This document shows positions 1 to 5,528 of a DNA stretch of 6,685 nucleotides, one piece after another. The stretch is from an uncultured Clostridia bacterium (lineage in GTDB: Bacteria; Bacillota; Clostridia; Oscillospirales; Ruminococcaceae), in contig CANDLP010000136.1 in the NCBI GenBank assembly GCA_947385505.1, positions 1 to 6,685 of the forward strand. The letters run 5' to 3'. Under the pieces are notes generated by a model. That model was not told the DNA's origin, made no database searches, and saw nothing but the letters and a program-made list of their open reading frames with translations. A program made the position numbers and the translations under genes. Numbering within the stretch: the stretch's first letter is position 1; every line of letters begins with the position of its first letter.

Positions 1-1
1 T

Positions 2-403
2 CTGAATATGCCCAGACCTTATCCGATTACATTGGGGCAAAAAATGTACGGTTATGCTATGCCAAAACAATATACCATGCTGAAAGAAGCGCCGTATGTA
101 GTTATCCCCTTATTCAAATCAAAAGAATTGAACGGCGAATATGTTTCAAAATTAAATCCTTTTGCCACTATCTGGTGTGTGATAGAAAATATTTTCTTAG
201 CGGCAACGGCAGAAGGGCTATCCTGCTCAATGCGTATACCGCTGAATAAAGAACACGATATAGTTAAAAAGAAACTGAAGGTGCCGCCGACCTATATGAT
301 ACCCGTATTTATCGGCATTGGCCGCGCCAATCCCGAAGAACCCCAGTTAGAGCAGTATAACCCCGACATAGACAAGCAAATACGCTTTGGAAGATGGAAA
401 TGA
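2..403 (+). CDS. Nitroreductase family protein, 3' part (5' end outside window)
   Basis: The frame is open to the left edge, so the ATG at 8 is probably internal; about 134 residues are visible. Nitroreductase-family proteins are FMN-dependent NAD(P)H oxidoreductases, usually near 200 residues or more, so this is the C-terminal half or more. Supporting segments are NPFATIWCVIENIFLAATAE (a long helix typical of the family core), then GLSCSMRIP, then PTYMIPVFIGIGRANPE, which resembles the family's final strand and the Gly-rich turn after it, and a short basic tail ending FGRWK. The substrate cannot be inferred, and the FMN-binding N-terminal residues are not in the window. The TGA stop overlaps the ATG of the radical SAM remnant in an ATGA junction (400-403), so the two were probably once co-transcribed. 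The family call is fairly sure; a specific function is not. Confidence 0.85.
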   Translation: MNMPRPYPITLGQKMYGYAMPKQYTMLKEAPYVVIPLFKSKELNGEYVSKLNPFATIWCVIENIFLAATAEGLSCSMRIPLNKEHDIVKKKLKVPPTYMIPVFIGIGRANPEEPQLEQYNPDIDKQIRFGRWK

Positions 404-549
404 TTATAAAATAAATTGAATCAAAAAACGTGATAACAAAATCCAATCTGCCCGTATGTGATTTTTCGGTAAACCCTTATACGGGCTGTACTCACGCCTG
501 TAAATATTGCTATGCTTCATTTATGAAACGCTTGGGGCGGCTTCCGTAA
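400..549 (+). pseudogene. Radical SAM protein remnant, 5' end only
   Basis: Reading from the ATG at 400 gives MIIK, a TAA at 412-414, then IESKNVITKSNLPVCDFSV, NPYTGCTHACKYCYASFMKR and a stop at 547-549. The Cys codons at 487, 499 and 508 form a CxxxCxxC cluster, the [4Fe-4S] ligand motif of radical SAM enzymes. From memory, the NPYxGCxHACxYCYA context is characteristic of SplB-like proteins and of the 'radical SAM mobile pair' proteins of Clostridia, where this stretch lies near the N terminus of a protein of about 300 residues. Family-like sequence ends at codon 529-531, exactly where the hairpin at 532 begins, and the final stop is in the hairpin loop. No SAM-binding barrel follows. The gene therefore has a nonsense codon and has lost most of its length. 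The ATGA overlap with the nitroreductase gene suggests an old operon. A short peptide restarted from GTG 430 could not be an enzyme. Confidence 0.75.
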
Positions 550-563
550 GGAAGCCGCCCCAA
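532..563. repeat. Perfect 14-bp GC-rich inverted repeat with GTAA loop
   Basis: The arms 532-545 (TTGGGGCGGCTTCC) and 550-563 are exact reverse complements around the loop GTAA. The GC-rich hairpin begins at the base where the radical SAM homology ends. The nearest T run (572-577) is 8 bases beyond the stem, so it is a poor classical terminator, though it may now end the nitroreductase transcript. It may equally be a dispersed palindromic repeat that came in with the truncation; no second copy occurs in this window. Confidence 0.7.
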
Positions 564-604
564 AACAATCGTTTTTTCATATTCCGCTAACGCGGTTAGA
601 AATA

Positions 605-636
605 ATTTTAATTTAAAAAACATTTTAAATTAAAAT
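605..636 (-). terminator. AT-only perfect hairpin, possible terminator of the DUF1540 gene
   Basis: The arms 605-618 and 623-636 are exact 14-bp reverse complements made only of A and T, with a 4-base loop. The structure lies 11 bp beyond the stop of the minus-strand DUF1540 gene, in the convergent gap with the nitroreductase/radical SAM side, which is where a terminator is expected. It lacks GC pairs and a clean T tract, so termination strength is uncertain. The palindrome itself is certain; the role is inferred. Confidence 0.45.
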
Positions 637-647
637 CAAGTTCAGAT

Positions 648-827
648 TTAGCAGCAGCCTTTTTTCAGTTCAAAGGACTGGCAGTCGGTGCAGGGAATAA
701 CGGTAGGATCGGTCTCGTGAGTGCCTACCTTGATTTTTTCCAGACTGCAGTAGTTATCGCAGCAGCAGTGGTGCTTGCAGTTGTTTATTGTACATTCGAT
801 AGAACGGTTTGCAAATTCTGTTCCCAT
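648..827 (-). CDS. Small Cys-rich DUF1540 protein
   Basis: This 59-residue protein has ten cysteines (C12, C17, C21-C23, C27, C46, C49, C58, C59). The order IECTINNCKHH, then NYCSLEKIKVG, then PCTDCQSFE matches the DUF1540 pattern (CxxxxC near the N terminus, a conserved C-x-x-x-x-I-x-V segment, and a final C-x-S-F). DUF1540 proteins are short, common in Clostridia and of unknown function; the spacing suggests metal binding (inference). The ATG at 827 is chosen because AGGTGG lies 8 nt upstream. A GTG at 839 would add four residues (VDNK) and has GAGG at shorter spacing, so it remains possible. The gene is followed by the AT hairpin at 605-636. A weak sigma-G-like pair lies upstream: TGAATA at minus-strand 916-911, 18 nt, then TATACCC at 892-886. 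Confidence 0.85.
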   Translation of the reverse strand: MGTEFANRSIECTINNCKHHCCCDNYCSLEKIKVGTHETDPTVIPCTDCQSFELKKGCC

Positions 828-1054
828 TTTATTATCCACCTTTCCTCTTAATCGGCTTTAAAGGCTTTCGCGCCTGAATGCCTATGGGTATAAACCCGTT
901 TTATTAAGCTTATTCAGCTTGATTCTCATTTTACGCCGCAGGAAAAACCGCTTTTGATCAATATCAATATAAATCAATCGCTGTTTTTCTTGCCGCTGAT
1001 TTTATTTTTACGCGTTTTAACGGGAGTATTCGAGTAATTTTTTGGTTATACTGT

Positions 1055-1561
1055 TTATCTGCCGCTTCTTTTATTTTTTCTTGTTTTTTCGTTTTCTTTA
1101 AACTCGTATTCTCCTCCGAGAACAGACGGAGAAGCCTCGTATTTCTTTTCCCTCGCCGCCGTTAACCGTTCGTTTATTTTCCCGAAATTGGCTATAACGG
1201 TTATGGCTAATGTTAAAAAGGTTATAAAAATCACGGGCATATACAGAACCGAGGGATTTTCCGCGTTGATTCCGTTATAAATGCCCCTGAAAGTGCCATA
1301 AATAATCAAAGAGCCTATGAGACCGGCAGTGTGAAAGCACAGAGCGGTTTTATACAGCTTAAGCATCAGAATCAATGTTCCCGCAAAATAACATACAACC
1401 GAATTTATTATCCACACCTTTAATATATAGTGGCCGGCTATCTCGTCTGCCACTATATCGCCTGACATTAAAGCAAGGGGCGTTAAAATTCCGAATACTA
1501 TTCCCCAGATAGCCGTCATAATAATTTCAAGAACCTTTAAAATATTTATGGCAATTTTCAT
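1055..1561 (-). CDS. Hypothetical membrane protein with four predicted helices
   Basis: I do not recognise this 168-residue protein. Four hydrophobic segments are visible at about residues 8-32, 46-68, 72-92 and 104-126, followed by a hydrophilic, Lys/Arg/Glu-rich tail (127-168, ending RKNKRSGR), probably cytoplasmic by the positive-inside rule. It has no Cys motif, protease motif or transporter signature. The ATG at 1561 is supported by AGGCGG 8 nt upstream and a good promoter at 1596-1624. It is divergent from spoIVB, with 171 bp between the start codons. Nothing in the sequence links it to sporulation beyond position. It is separated by 227 bp from the DUF1540 gene, with no clear terminator between, so read-through into that gene is possible. 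Confidence 0.8.
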   Translation of the reverse strand: MKIAINILKVLEIIMTAIWGIVFGILTPLALMSGDIVADEIAGHYILKVWIINSVVCYFAGTLILMLKLYKTALCFHTAGLIGSLIIYGTFRGIYNGINAENPSVLYMPVIFITFLTLAITVIANFGKINERLTAAREKKYEASPSVLGGEYEFKENEKTRKNKRSGR

Positions 1562-1595
1562 TTAACCGTCCGCCTTTCATGAAACTGTACAATAA

Positions 1596-1624
1596 ATGAT
1601 AGCATAATTTTGTAAAAAAGGCAA
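1596..1624 (-). promoter_or_regulatory. Sigma-A-type promoter with extended -10 for the membrane protein gene
   Basis: On the minus strand TTGCCT (1624-1619) is followed by a 17-nt spacer and TATCAT (1601-1596), with TGC directly before the -10 box (extended -10, TGnTATnAT). The expected start near 1589 leaves a leader of about 28 nt before the ATG, with AGGCGG inside it. Spacing and the extended element make this one of the better promoters in the window, but it is predicted only. Confidence 0.6.
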
Positions 1625-1732
1625 TATAAAATTTTAAAAACTTCCTATTATAAAAGAAAAAACTTTTGCAGATATTAGTTATATGCTTGAGAAATTTTTA
1701 ATCAATTCCGCAAAAGAAAGGTTAATTTATAT

Positions 1733-2977
1733 ATGAAAATTATGAAAAAAATTTTATCATTGATATATTTTTGTCTGGTTTCATTGACGGTAGTATTATT
1801 CATGCAGGTAGCCTTCTATACCGCCGTGATACCCGACAATTTTTACCGTGACAAAACAGATATTGGCAGCTTCACGCTGGGCGCTTATCCGAACATAAGC
1901 GTAATAAACGGCGGCAAAGGAGCGATAGCGGCCTCAGCAGGCAAAAAAAGCGTTTATGACATGACGGTTATGCTTTACGGCGTTATACCTATAAAAGACG
2001 TAACGGTAAGACAAACGGATACTCCGATTTTAACGCCTTCGGGAGAAGCATTTGGCTTAAAAATGCTTACCGACGGCGTTATGGTTACAGAATACGGCGG
2101 AGTGGAAGGAATCAACGGTTTTCGTTCCCCCGCTAAGGACGGCGGAATAATGACAGGCGATATAATTATATCGGTCAACGGCATAAAGACGGAAACGGCG
2201 GTTCAGCTAAGCGACGCGGTACAGCTTAATCCCGACAGAACCGAGGTGGCGGTTATCAGGGAAGGTGAAAAGCTTATACTTGAACTTACCCCCGAAAAAT
2301 CGAAAGAAGACGGTATATATAAGCTGGGAATATGGACAAGAGACAGCTGCGCGGGGATAGGTACGCTTACCTATTACGATAAAATGAATATGACATACGG
2401 CGGACTCGGTCACTCGGTGTGCGACGCGGATACCGGAGCGCTTTTACCGCTTGCGCACGGTGAAACGGTTCCCGTCTGCATTAACAACGTGGTAAAAGGC
2501 GTAAACGGCCGGCCGGGGGAGCTGTGCGGCAGCTTTATGTCCGCTTCCGCCAGCGGGGATATTCTTCTTAACACCGACTGCGGCGTGTTCGGACACGCCA
2601 ATTCCGTTCCCGACAAGGAAAAAATCCCTATGGCGTTTAAGCAGGAAATCGAGATAGGCAGCGCGGTTATTCTTACCACGGTAAACGGTATGACTCCGGA
2701 ATGCTTCGGTATAGTAATTGAAAAGGTGGATTACAACAGCGACACATCGGTAAAAAATATGGTTATACGGATAGAAGACGAAAGACTTCTCCAAAAAACA
2801 GGAGGAATTGTTCAGGGTATGAGCGGAAGTCCCATAATTCAAAACGGCAAGCTGGTAGGTGCGGTTACTCACGTTTTTGTCAATGACATTTCTCGCGGTT
2901 ATGCGGTTTTTGCTGAGAATATGTACAATATTTCGGCCAGATTAGGCATTGAGGAAACAGGCGGACAGGCTGCGTAA
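1733..2977 (+). CDS. spoIVB: SpoIVB serine peptidase (S55), sigma-K checkpoint protease
   Basis: SpoIVB is made in the forespore and secreted into the space between forespore and mother cell, where it cleaves SpoIVFA so that SpoIVFB can process pro-sigma-K (known from Bacillus subtilis). The 414-residue length fits the family (about 425). An N-terminal membrane segment spans about residues 7-31. A PDZ domain lies around 105-190, with RSPAKDGGIMTGDIIISVNG at 131-150. The S55 peptidase domain runs from about 200 to 400. The catalytic triad is readable: H227 in YGGLGHSV, D349 in IRIEDERLLQ, and S364 in GGIVQGMSGSP, with the Asp-Ser distance of 15 residues seen in B. subtilis. The first ATG is used because AAAGG lies 11 nt upstream; ATG 1742 would be 20 nt away. 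No convincing sigma-F or sigma-G promoter was found. The order spoIVB then spo0A is the usual one in endospore formers. Confidence 0.97.
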   Translation: MKIMKKILSLIYFCLVSLTVVLFMQVAFYTAVIPDNFYRDKTDIGSFTLGAYPNISVINGGKGAIAASAGKKSVYDMTVMLYGVIPIKDVTVRQTDTPILTPSGEAFGLKMLTDGVMVTEYGGVEGINGFRSPAKDGGIMTGDIIISVNGIKTETAVQLSDAVQLNPDRTEVAVIREGEKLILELTPEKSKEDGIYKLGIWTRDSCAGIGTLTYYDKMNMTYGGLGHSVCDADTGALLPLAHGETVPVCINNVVKGVNGRPGELCGSFMSASASGDILLNTDCGVFGHANSVPDKEKIPMAFKQEIEIGSAVILTTVNGMTPECFGIVIEKVDYNSDTSVKNMVIRIEDERLLQKTGGIVQGMSGSPIIQNGKLVGAVTHVFVNDISRGYAVFAENMYNISARLGIEETGGQAA

Positions 2978-3080
2978 AAAATACAATTTTCGATTTAATT
3001 TATTATAAATTCTTTATTTGCCGCAAAAAAATATAAATTTTACTTTTCGTTTTTTTGCAAAATAAATACGTCATCAAAAG

Positions 3081-3122
3081 AAAAAATCGCTTTTATTTTT
3101 CCTATAAATGCGGTTTTTTTTT
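3081..3122 (+). terminator. Probable terminator downstream of spoIVB
   Basis: AAAAAATCGC (3081-3090) pairs with GCGG plus a T run (3110-3119) through ten pairs including one T-G wobble. An inner TTTA/TAAA stem (3092-3095 with 3105-3108) sits past one T-T mismatch, and T9 (3114-3122) follows. It lies about 100 bp after the spoIVB stop and before the promoter candidate at 3158. Another weak A/T stem (3023-3031 with 3050-3058) precedes it. Confidence 0.5.
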
Positions 3123-3157
3123 GGATTTTTTTCTAATCGGCTAAATTAAAAACTTTT

Positions 3158-3195
3158 TTTACTAAACTTAACGATTTTGCTATGATTTTAGCAAA
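3158..3195 (+). promoter_or_regulatory. Promoter candidate with inverted repeat over the -10 box
   Basis: TTTACT (3158-3163), 17 nt, then TATGAT (3181-3186) fits a sigma-A promoter with a modest -35 and a good -10. An inverted repeat, TTTGCTA (3176-3182) and TAGCAAA (3189-3195) with a 6-base centre, straddles the -10 and expected start site. It could be a repressor operator or a 5'-end hairpin. This promoter would drive the two small reading frames at 3235 and 3262 and possibly spo0A. No perfect 0A box (TGTCGAA) was seen nearby. Confidence 0.4.
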
Positions 3196-3234
3196 TAGTG
3201 TGTTATTATTTAAGTGGACAAGCGAGGAGAGCAT

Positions 3235-3252
3235 ATGTCTGCGGCAGATTAA
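3235..3252 (+). CDS. Possible 5-codon leader reading frame (MSAAD)
   Basis: ATG TCT GCG GCA GAT TAA is preceded by GCGAGGAGA, giving a plausible GAGGAG ribosome binding site at 3224-3229 with a 5-nt spacer. Its stop (3250-3252) overlaps the first bases of the AAAGGAGG that precedes the next reading frame, an arrangement that would allow translational coupling. Such short frames arise often by chance; the case rests on the two successive good binding sites. Confidence 0.2.
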   Translation: MSAAD

Positions 3253-3261
3253 AGGAGGGAT

Positions 3262-3384
3262 ATGAAAAATCGAATGCTGCGGGAATATAACTTTTCGGGT
3301 AAAAACATGATATTACCGACTCATAAATACGCGCCTTTTACGGAATATCCTACTGAGCGGTTACTAAAGGAAAACAGATTTTAA
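3262..3384 (+). CDS. Possible small protein of 40 residues upstream of spo0A
   Basis: The frame encodes MKNRMLREYNFSGKN, then MILPTHKYAPFTEYPTERLL, then KENRF. It is preceded by AAAGGAGG at 3251-3258, one of the strongest Shine-Dalgarno matches in the window, although the 3-nt gap from GGAGG to the ATG is short. The peptide is basic and polar with several aromatic residues, and has no membrane segment or signal peptide. I recognise no family; it does not resemble Sda or Spo0E-like small regulators of sporulation. It follows a promoter candidate (3158-3186) and lies 177 bp before spo0A with no clear terminator between, so it could be a spo0A leader gene. Chance is a real alternative. Confidence 0.35.
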   Translation: MKNRMLREYNFSGKNMILPTHKYAPFTEYPTERLLKENRF

Positions 3385-3561
3385 TCAAAAACAAAAGTGT
3401 AATTTTTGTGAAAACGAGTGATAAATGTGTGAAACAAATGCTTTTTTTCCTCATTTTGATCGGGTTTTTTGCAAAAAATATATCTTGGGTTTCAGGATTA
3501 AAAAAACTGAATCATTTTAATATTTTTAATAAATGATCAACGAAATAAGGAAGGAAAAAAT
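3385..3561 (+). promoter_or_regulatory. spo0A leader region with weak promoter candidate and inverted repeat
   Basis: This 177-bp AT-rich stretch holds TTGATC (3456-3461), 17 nt, then TATATC (3479-3484), a weak sigma-A candidate with four of six matches in each box. Downstream, ATCATTT (3511-3517) and AAATGAT (3531-3537) form a 7-bp inverted repeat. The ribosome binding site AAGGAAGGA (3547-3555) is 6 nt before the spo0A ATG. AGGATTA (3494) and GAAT (3509) look like sigma-H boxes but are too close together. No exact 0A box is present. Confidence 0.35.
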
Positions 3562-4356
3562 ATGAACAGTTTAAGAATTCTCATAGGCAACGATATACCC
3601 GATCAAGGCATATCGTGGGCTAACACCTTTAAATCCACGGGAGCGTTCGCCGTAACAAGAAAAGCCAACGGAATGATCCTTCTTCAATATGTAAAGGAAT
3701 ATTCCATGCCCGACGTTATGATTATTGAAGCAAAAATGGCGGGGCTCGACGCGGTCGGACTTATACGCGAGCTTAAAAAAATAGGCGAGCTTCCGATAAT
3801 TATAGTGACCGCAGACCAAGAAATGCCTTCTTTAAAAGAAGAGGTAATGTACCTTGGCGCGAGCGGTTTTCTGGTGAAGCCCATTGACGTGAGCAAGCTT
3901 ATTAAAGCGATATCCGAAACCGGCGAACGCAGCAGCATAGTGAACATCAACCTTGAAGACGCTTTTAAAGAAACGCCGGAGCAGCAGGATCTGGAATGTA
4001 TCGTTACAGATATCATACACCAGATAGGTATACCGGCTCATATAAAAGGATACCATTTTCTCAGATACGCCATTATGCTGAGTGTTGAAAACACAGAGAT
4101 GATAAACTGTATCACTAAGCTTCTGTATCCCAGCGTTGCCGCTAAGTTCAGGACTACTCCTTCAAGAGTGGAGCGGGCTATAAGGCATGCTATCGAGCTG
4201 GCCTGGGACAGAGGCGACGTTGACGTTTTAAATTCTTATTTCGGATATACAATAAGAAACACAAAGGGAAAACCCACCAATTCGGAATTTATTGCGCTTA
4301 TTTCCGACAAATTGCGTCTTCAGATGAAGACCGCGGGATATATGGTAAAATTGTGA
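3562..4356 (+). CDS. spo0A: Stage 0 sporulation protein A with altered receiver (Glu at residue 56)
   Basis: Spo0A is the master transcription factor for entry into sporulation, normally activated by phosphorylation of Asp56 and binding 0A boxes. The 264-residue length is normal. The C-terminal DNA-binding domain (about 142-264) is strongly conserved: IIHQIGIPAHIKGYHFLR at 151-168, TKLLYPSVAAKF at 185-196, the recognition region TTPSRVERAIRHAIELAW at 198-215, and KPTNSEFIALISDKLRL at 237-253. The receiver (about 4-120) is unusual. Residue 56 is Glu (codon GAA, 3727-3729) in MPDVMIIEAKMAGLDA, where B. subtilis has Asp. The first acidic-pocket Asp is N10 while D11 is kept. The Pro and Gly of the MPxxDG loop are A60 and A64. 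T83 and K106 are kept. A short Glu-rich linker (about 127-142) joins the domains. AAGGAAGGA 6 nt upstream fixes the start. It lies downstream of spoIVB as in other spore formers, which argues for the ortholog rather than a stray paralog. Confidence 0.96.
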   Translation: MNSLRILIGNDIPDQGISWANTFKSTGAFAVTRKANGMILLQYVKEYSMPDVMIIEAKMAGLDAVGLIRELKKIGELPIIIVTADQEMPSLKEEVMYLGASGFLVKPIDVSKLIKAISETGERSSIVNINLEDAFKETPEQQDLECIVTDIIHQIGIPAHIKGYHFLRYAIMLSVENTEMINCITKLLYPSVAAKFRTTPSRVERAIRHAIELAWDRGDVDVLNSYFGYTIRNTKGKPTNSEFIALISDKLRLQMKTAGYMVKL

Positions 4357-4386
4357 AAATCACTAAAGTAAAATGGAAAATATAAT

Positions 4387-4430
4387 AAAAAGGCGATACC
4401 GCGTAATTTGCACGCGGTATCGCCTTTTTG
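4387..4430 (+). terminator. Rho-independent terminator of spo0A
   Basis: An 18-bp perfect stem (4387-4404 with 4412-4429) encloses a 7-nt loop. The core is GGCGATACCGCGT paired with ACGCGGTATCGCC, flanked by A5 on the left and T5 on the right. It lies 30 bp after the spo0A stop. The symmetry would also allow it to work on the minus strand. Confidence 0.92.
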
Positions 4431-4448
4431 ATAACTGCCGTTTTATAT

Positions 4449-4496
4449 CAATAACCATTTTAACAAAGGTTAAGATCAGAATTAGAATGGTTATTG
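4449..4496. repeat. Inverted repeat between the spo0A terminator and the thiN promoter
   Basis: CAATAACCATT (4449-4459) is the exact reverse complement of 4486-4496. Four further pairs (4460-4463 with 4482-4485, one T-G wobble) lengthen the stem to 15 and leave an 18-nt loop. A shorter pair, ATTAAAAT (4518-4525) and ATTTTAAT (4545-4552), follows. The role is unknown; no gene is visible in 4431-4569. Confidence 0.45.
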
Positions 4497-4569
4497 CTCC
4501 CTAAGCGCTGTCAAACAATTAAAATCCTTTTTTCTTTTTTTCAAATTTTAATCGGTTAATAGTATTATC

Positions 4570-4598
4570 TTGCAAATTTCATAAAGTTAATGTATAAT
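4570..4598 (+). promoter_or_regulatory. Sigma-A-type promoter candidate for the thiN operon
   Basis: TTGCAA (4570-4575), 17 nt, then a perfect TATAAT (4593-4598). Transcription would start near 4605, just before the first 108-bp repeat, so the transcript would carry a leader of about 280 nt containing both repeats before the thiN start at 4884. Confidence 0.6.
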
Positions 4599-4615
4599 AG
4601 AGAGAAAGCGGTGTT

Positions 4616-4838
4616 ATATCATAAAAAGAGAATTTTGCAAAGCAAAATTCGATTCCGCTAAAAAGATAAAATGTTCTCAGACATTAAAATAAATTTTTCC
4701 ACTTTCCGCAGTCTGAGGTTATCATATCATAAAGAGAGAATTTTGCAAGGCAAAATTTGATTCCACTAAAAAGATAAAATGTTCTCAGACATTAAAATAA
4801 AATTTTCCACTTTCCGCAGTCTGAGGTTATTATATCAT
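4616..4838 (+). repeat. Two tandem 108-bp repeats (plus 7 bp) in the thiN leader
   Basis: Unit 1 is 4616-4723, unit 2 is 4724-4831, and the first 7 bases (ATATCAT) recur at 4832-4838. I count six substitutions between the units and no indel (about 94% identity). Each unit contains a hairpin: GAATTTTGC-AAA-GCAAAATTC at 4630-4650 and its counterpart at 4738-4758. Each also has a long-range stem CTCAGAC/GTCTGAG (4676-4682 with 4711-4717; 4784-4790 with 4819-4825). All six differences spare the stems: one is in the triloop and one changes a G-C pair to G-T. The period is 36 codons. Unit 2 holds an ATG (4779) in frame with thiN; unit 1 has the same ATG (4671) but its frame stops in unit 2. No known riboswitch, including TPP, is recognisable. 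Confidence 0.9.
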
Positions 4839-4883
4839 ATGAATACCAGCTCTAACGCTAATAATTTATTAAAAGGAAAAAAT

Positions 4884-5528
4884 ATGAAAAAATGTATTAT
4901 AGTGGGGGCGGGAGAGTTTTTTTACAGCCCGAAAGAAATTATCGAAGAAAATAATAACCGTCTTATTATCGCGGCAGACGGAGGATACAATCACTGTGTT
5001 AAACACGGAATAAAACCCGACGCAGTAATAGGCGACTTCGATTCATTAGGCGGAAAGCCTGAAAATTGCGTTCTTGTATGCCTGCCCACAGAAAAAGACG
5101 ACACCGACACCTTAGCGGCTATACGGTACGCCATTGAGGAAAACTGCGGGGAATTTCACATTTTCGGAGGAACAGGCGGTAGATTCGACCACACCTTTGC
5201 CAATATGCAGTGCCTTGTTTTCCTTTCAAAGCAAAAGAAACAGGGATTTCTTCATGGAGACGGGTATGTGATCACAGCGGTGACAAACGGGGCGATATGT
5301 TTTTCCGAAAACGCTTCGGGAAGCGTTTCGGTCTTTGCGGCGGGAGATAAAGCGGAAGGGGTATGCGAAACGGGGCTTAAATACTCCCTAAAAAACGCCG
5401 TGGTGAAAAACGATTTCCCCATTGGGGTAAGCAATTCCTTTACCGGCAGAAAAAGCCGGATTTCCGTGGAAAAGGGCTCGATTTTTGTGATTTTTCCGAA
5501 AGGGGTTAAGTACACTTATGATATATAA
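4884..5528 (+). CDS. thiN: Thiamine pyrophosphokinase
   Basis: This enzyme transfers pyrophosphate from ATP to thiamine, giving the cofactor thiamine diphosphate in the cytoplasm. The 214-residue length fits the family. Motifs in order: AADGGYNH (30-37), GDFDS (50-54), KDDTDT (71-76) and GGTGGRFDHTFANM (95-108), which form the acidic, nucleotide- and metal-binding catalytic domain; then the C-terminal thiamine-binding beta domain with PIGVSNSF (179-186). The ATG at 4884 is preferred because AAAAGGA lies 6 nt upstream and the protein then begins directly with strand MKKCIIVGAG. An in-frame ATG at 4779 would add 35 residues encoded partly by the tandem repeat, with no good ribosome binding site. 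The gene overlaps the HAD gene by 11 bp, so the two are probably translated from one mRNA. No TPP riboswitch is evident. Confidence 0.95.
   Translation: MKKCIIVGAGEFFYSPKEIIEENNNRLIIAADGGYNHCVKHGIKPDAVIGDFDSLGGKPENCVLVCLPTEKDDTDTLAAIRYAIEENCGEFHIFGGTGGRFDHTFANMQCLVFLSKQKKQGFLHGDGYVITAVTNGAICFSENASGSVSVFAAGDKAEGVCETGLKYSLKNAVVKNDFPIGVSNSFTGRKSRISVEKGSIFVIFPKGVKYTYDI

Noticed and set aside
430..549. Short intact radical SAM-like peptide from GTG 430
   Set aside because: It has no ribosome binding site and no SAM-binding barrel, so it cannot be an active enzyme; it is annotated as part of the pseudogene.
1602..1629. Sigma-F/G-like GCATA followed by GGCAATATAA upstream of spoIVB
   Set aside because: The spacer is 13 nt and a key -10 base is wrong. 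The same bases are better explained as the minus-strand promoter of the divergent membrane protein gene.
2207..2872. Several open minus-strand frames within spoIVB (and similar ones within spo0A and thiN)
   Set aside because: They lie opposite strongly conserved genes, show no domain and are explained as shadows of the real coding frame.
3494..3512. Sigma-H-like boxes AGGATTA and GAAT before spo0A
   Set aside because: Only 8 nt separate them, whereas sigma-H promoters such as spoVG have about 14 nt, so this spacing would not work as a normal sigma-H promoter.
4605..4883. TPP riboswitch upstream of thiN
   Set aside because: The leader contains CTCAGAC/GTCTGAG stems, but the conserved CTGAGA and ACCTGAT-type TPP core elements are not present in the right order.
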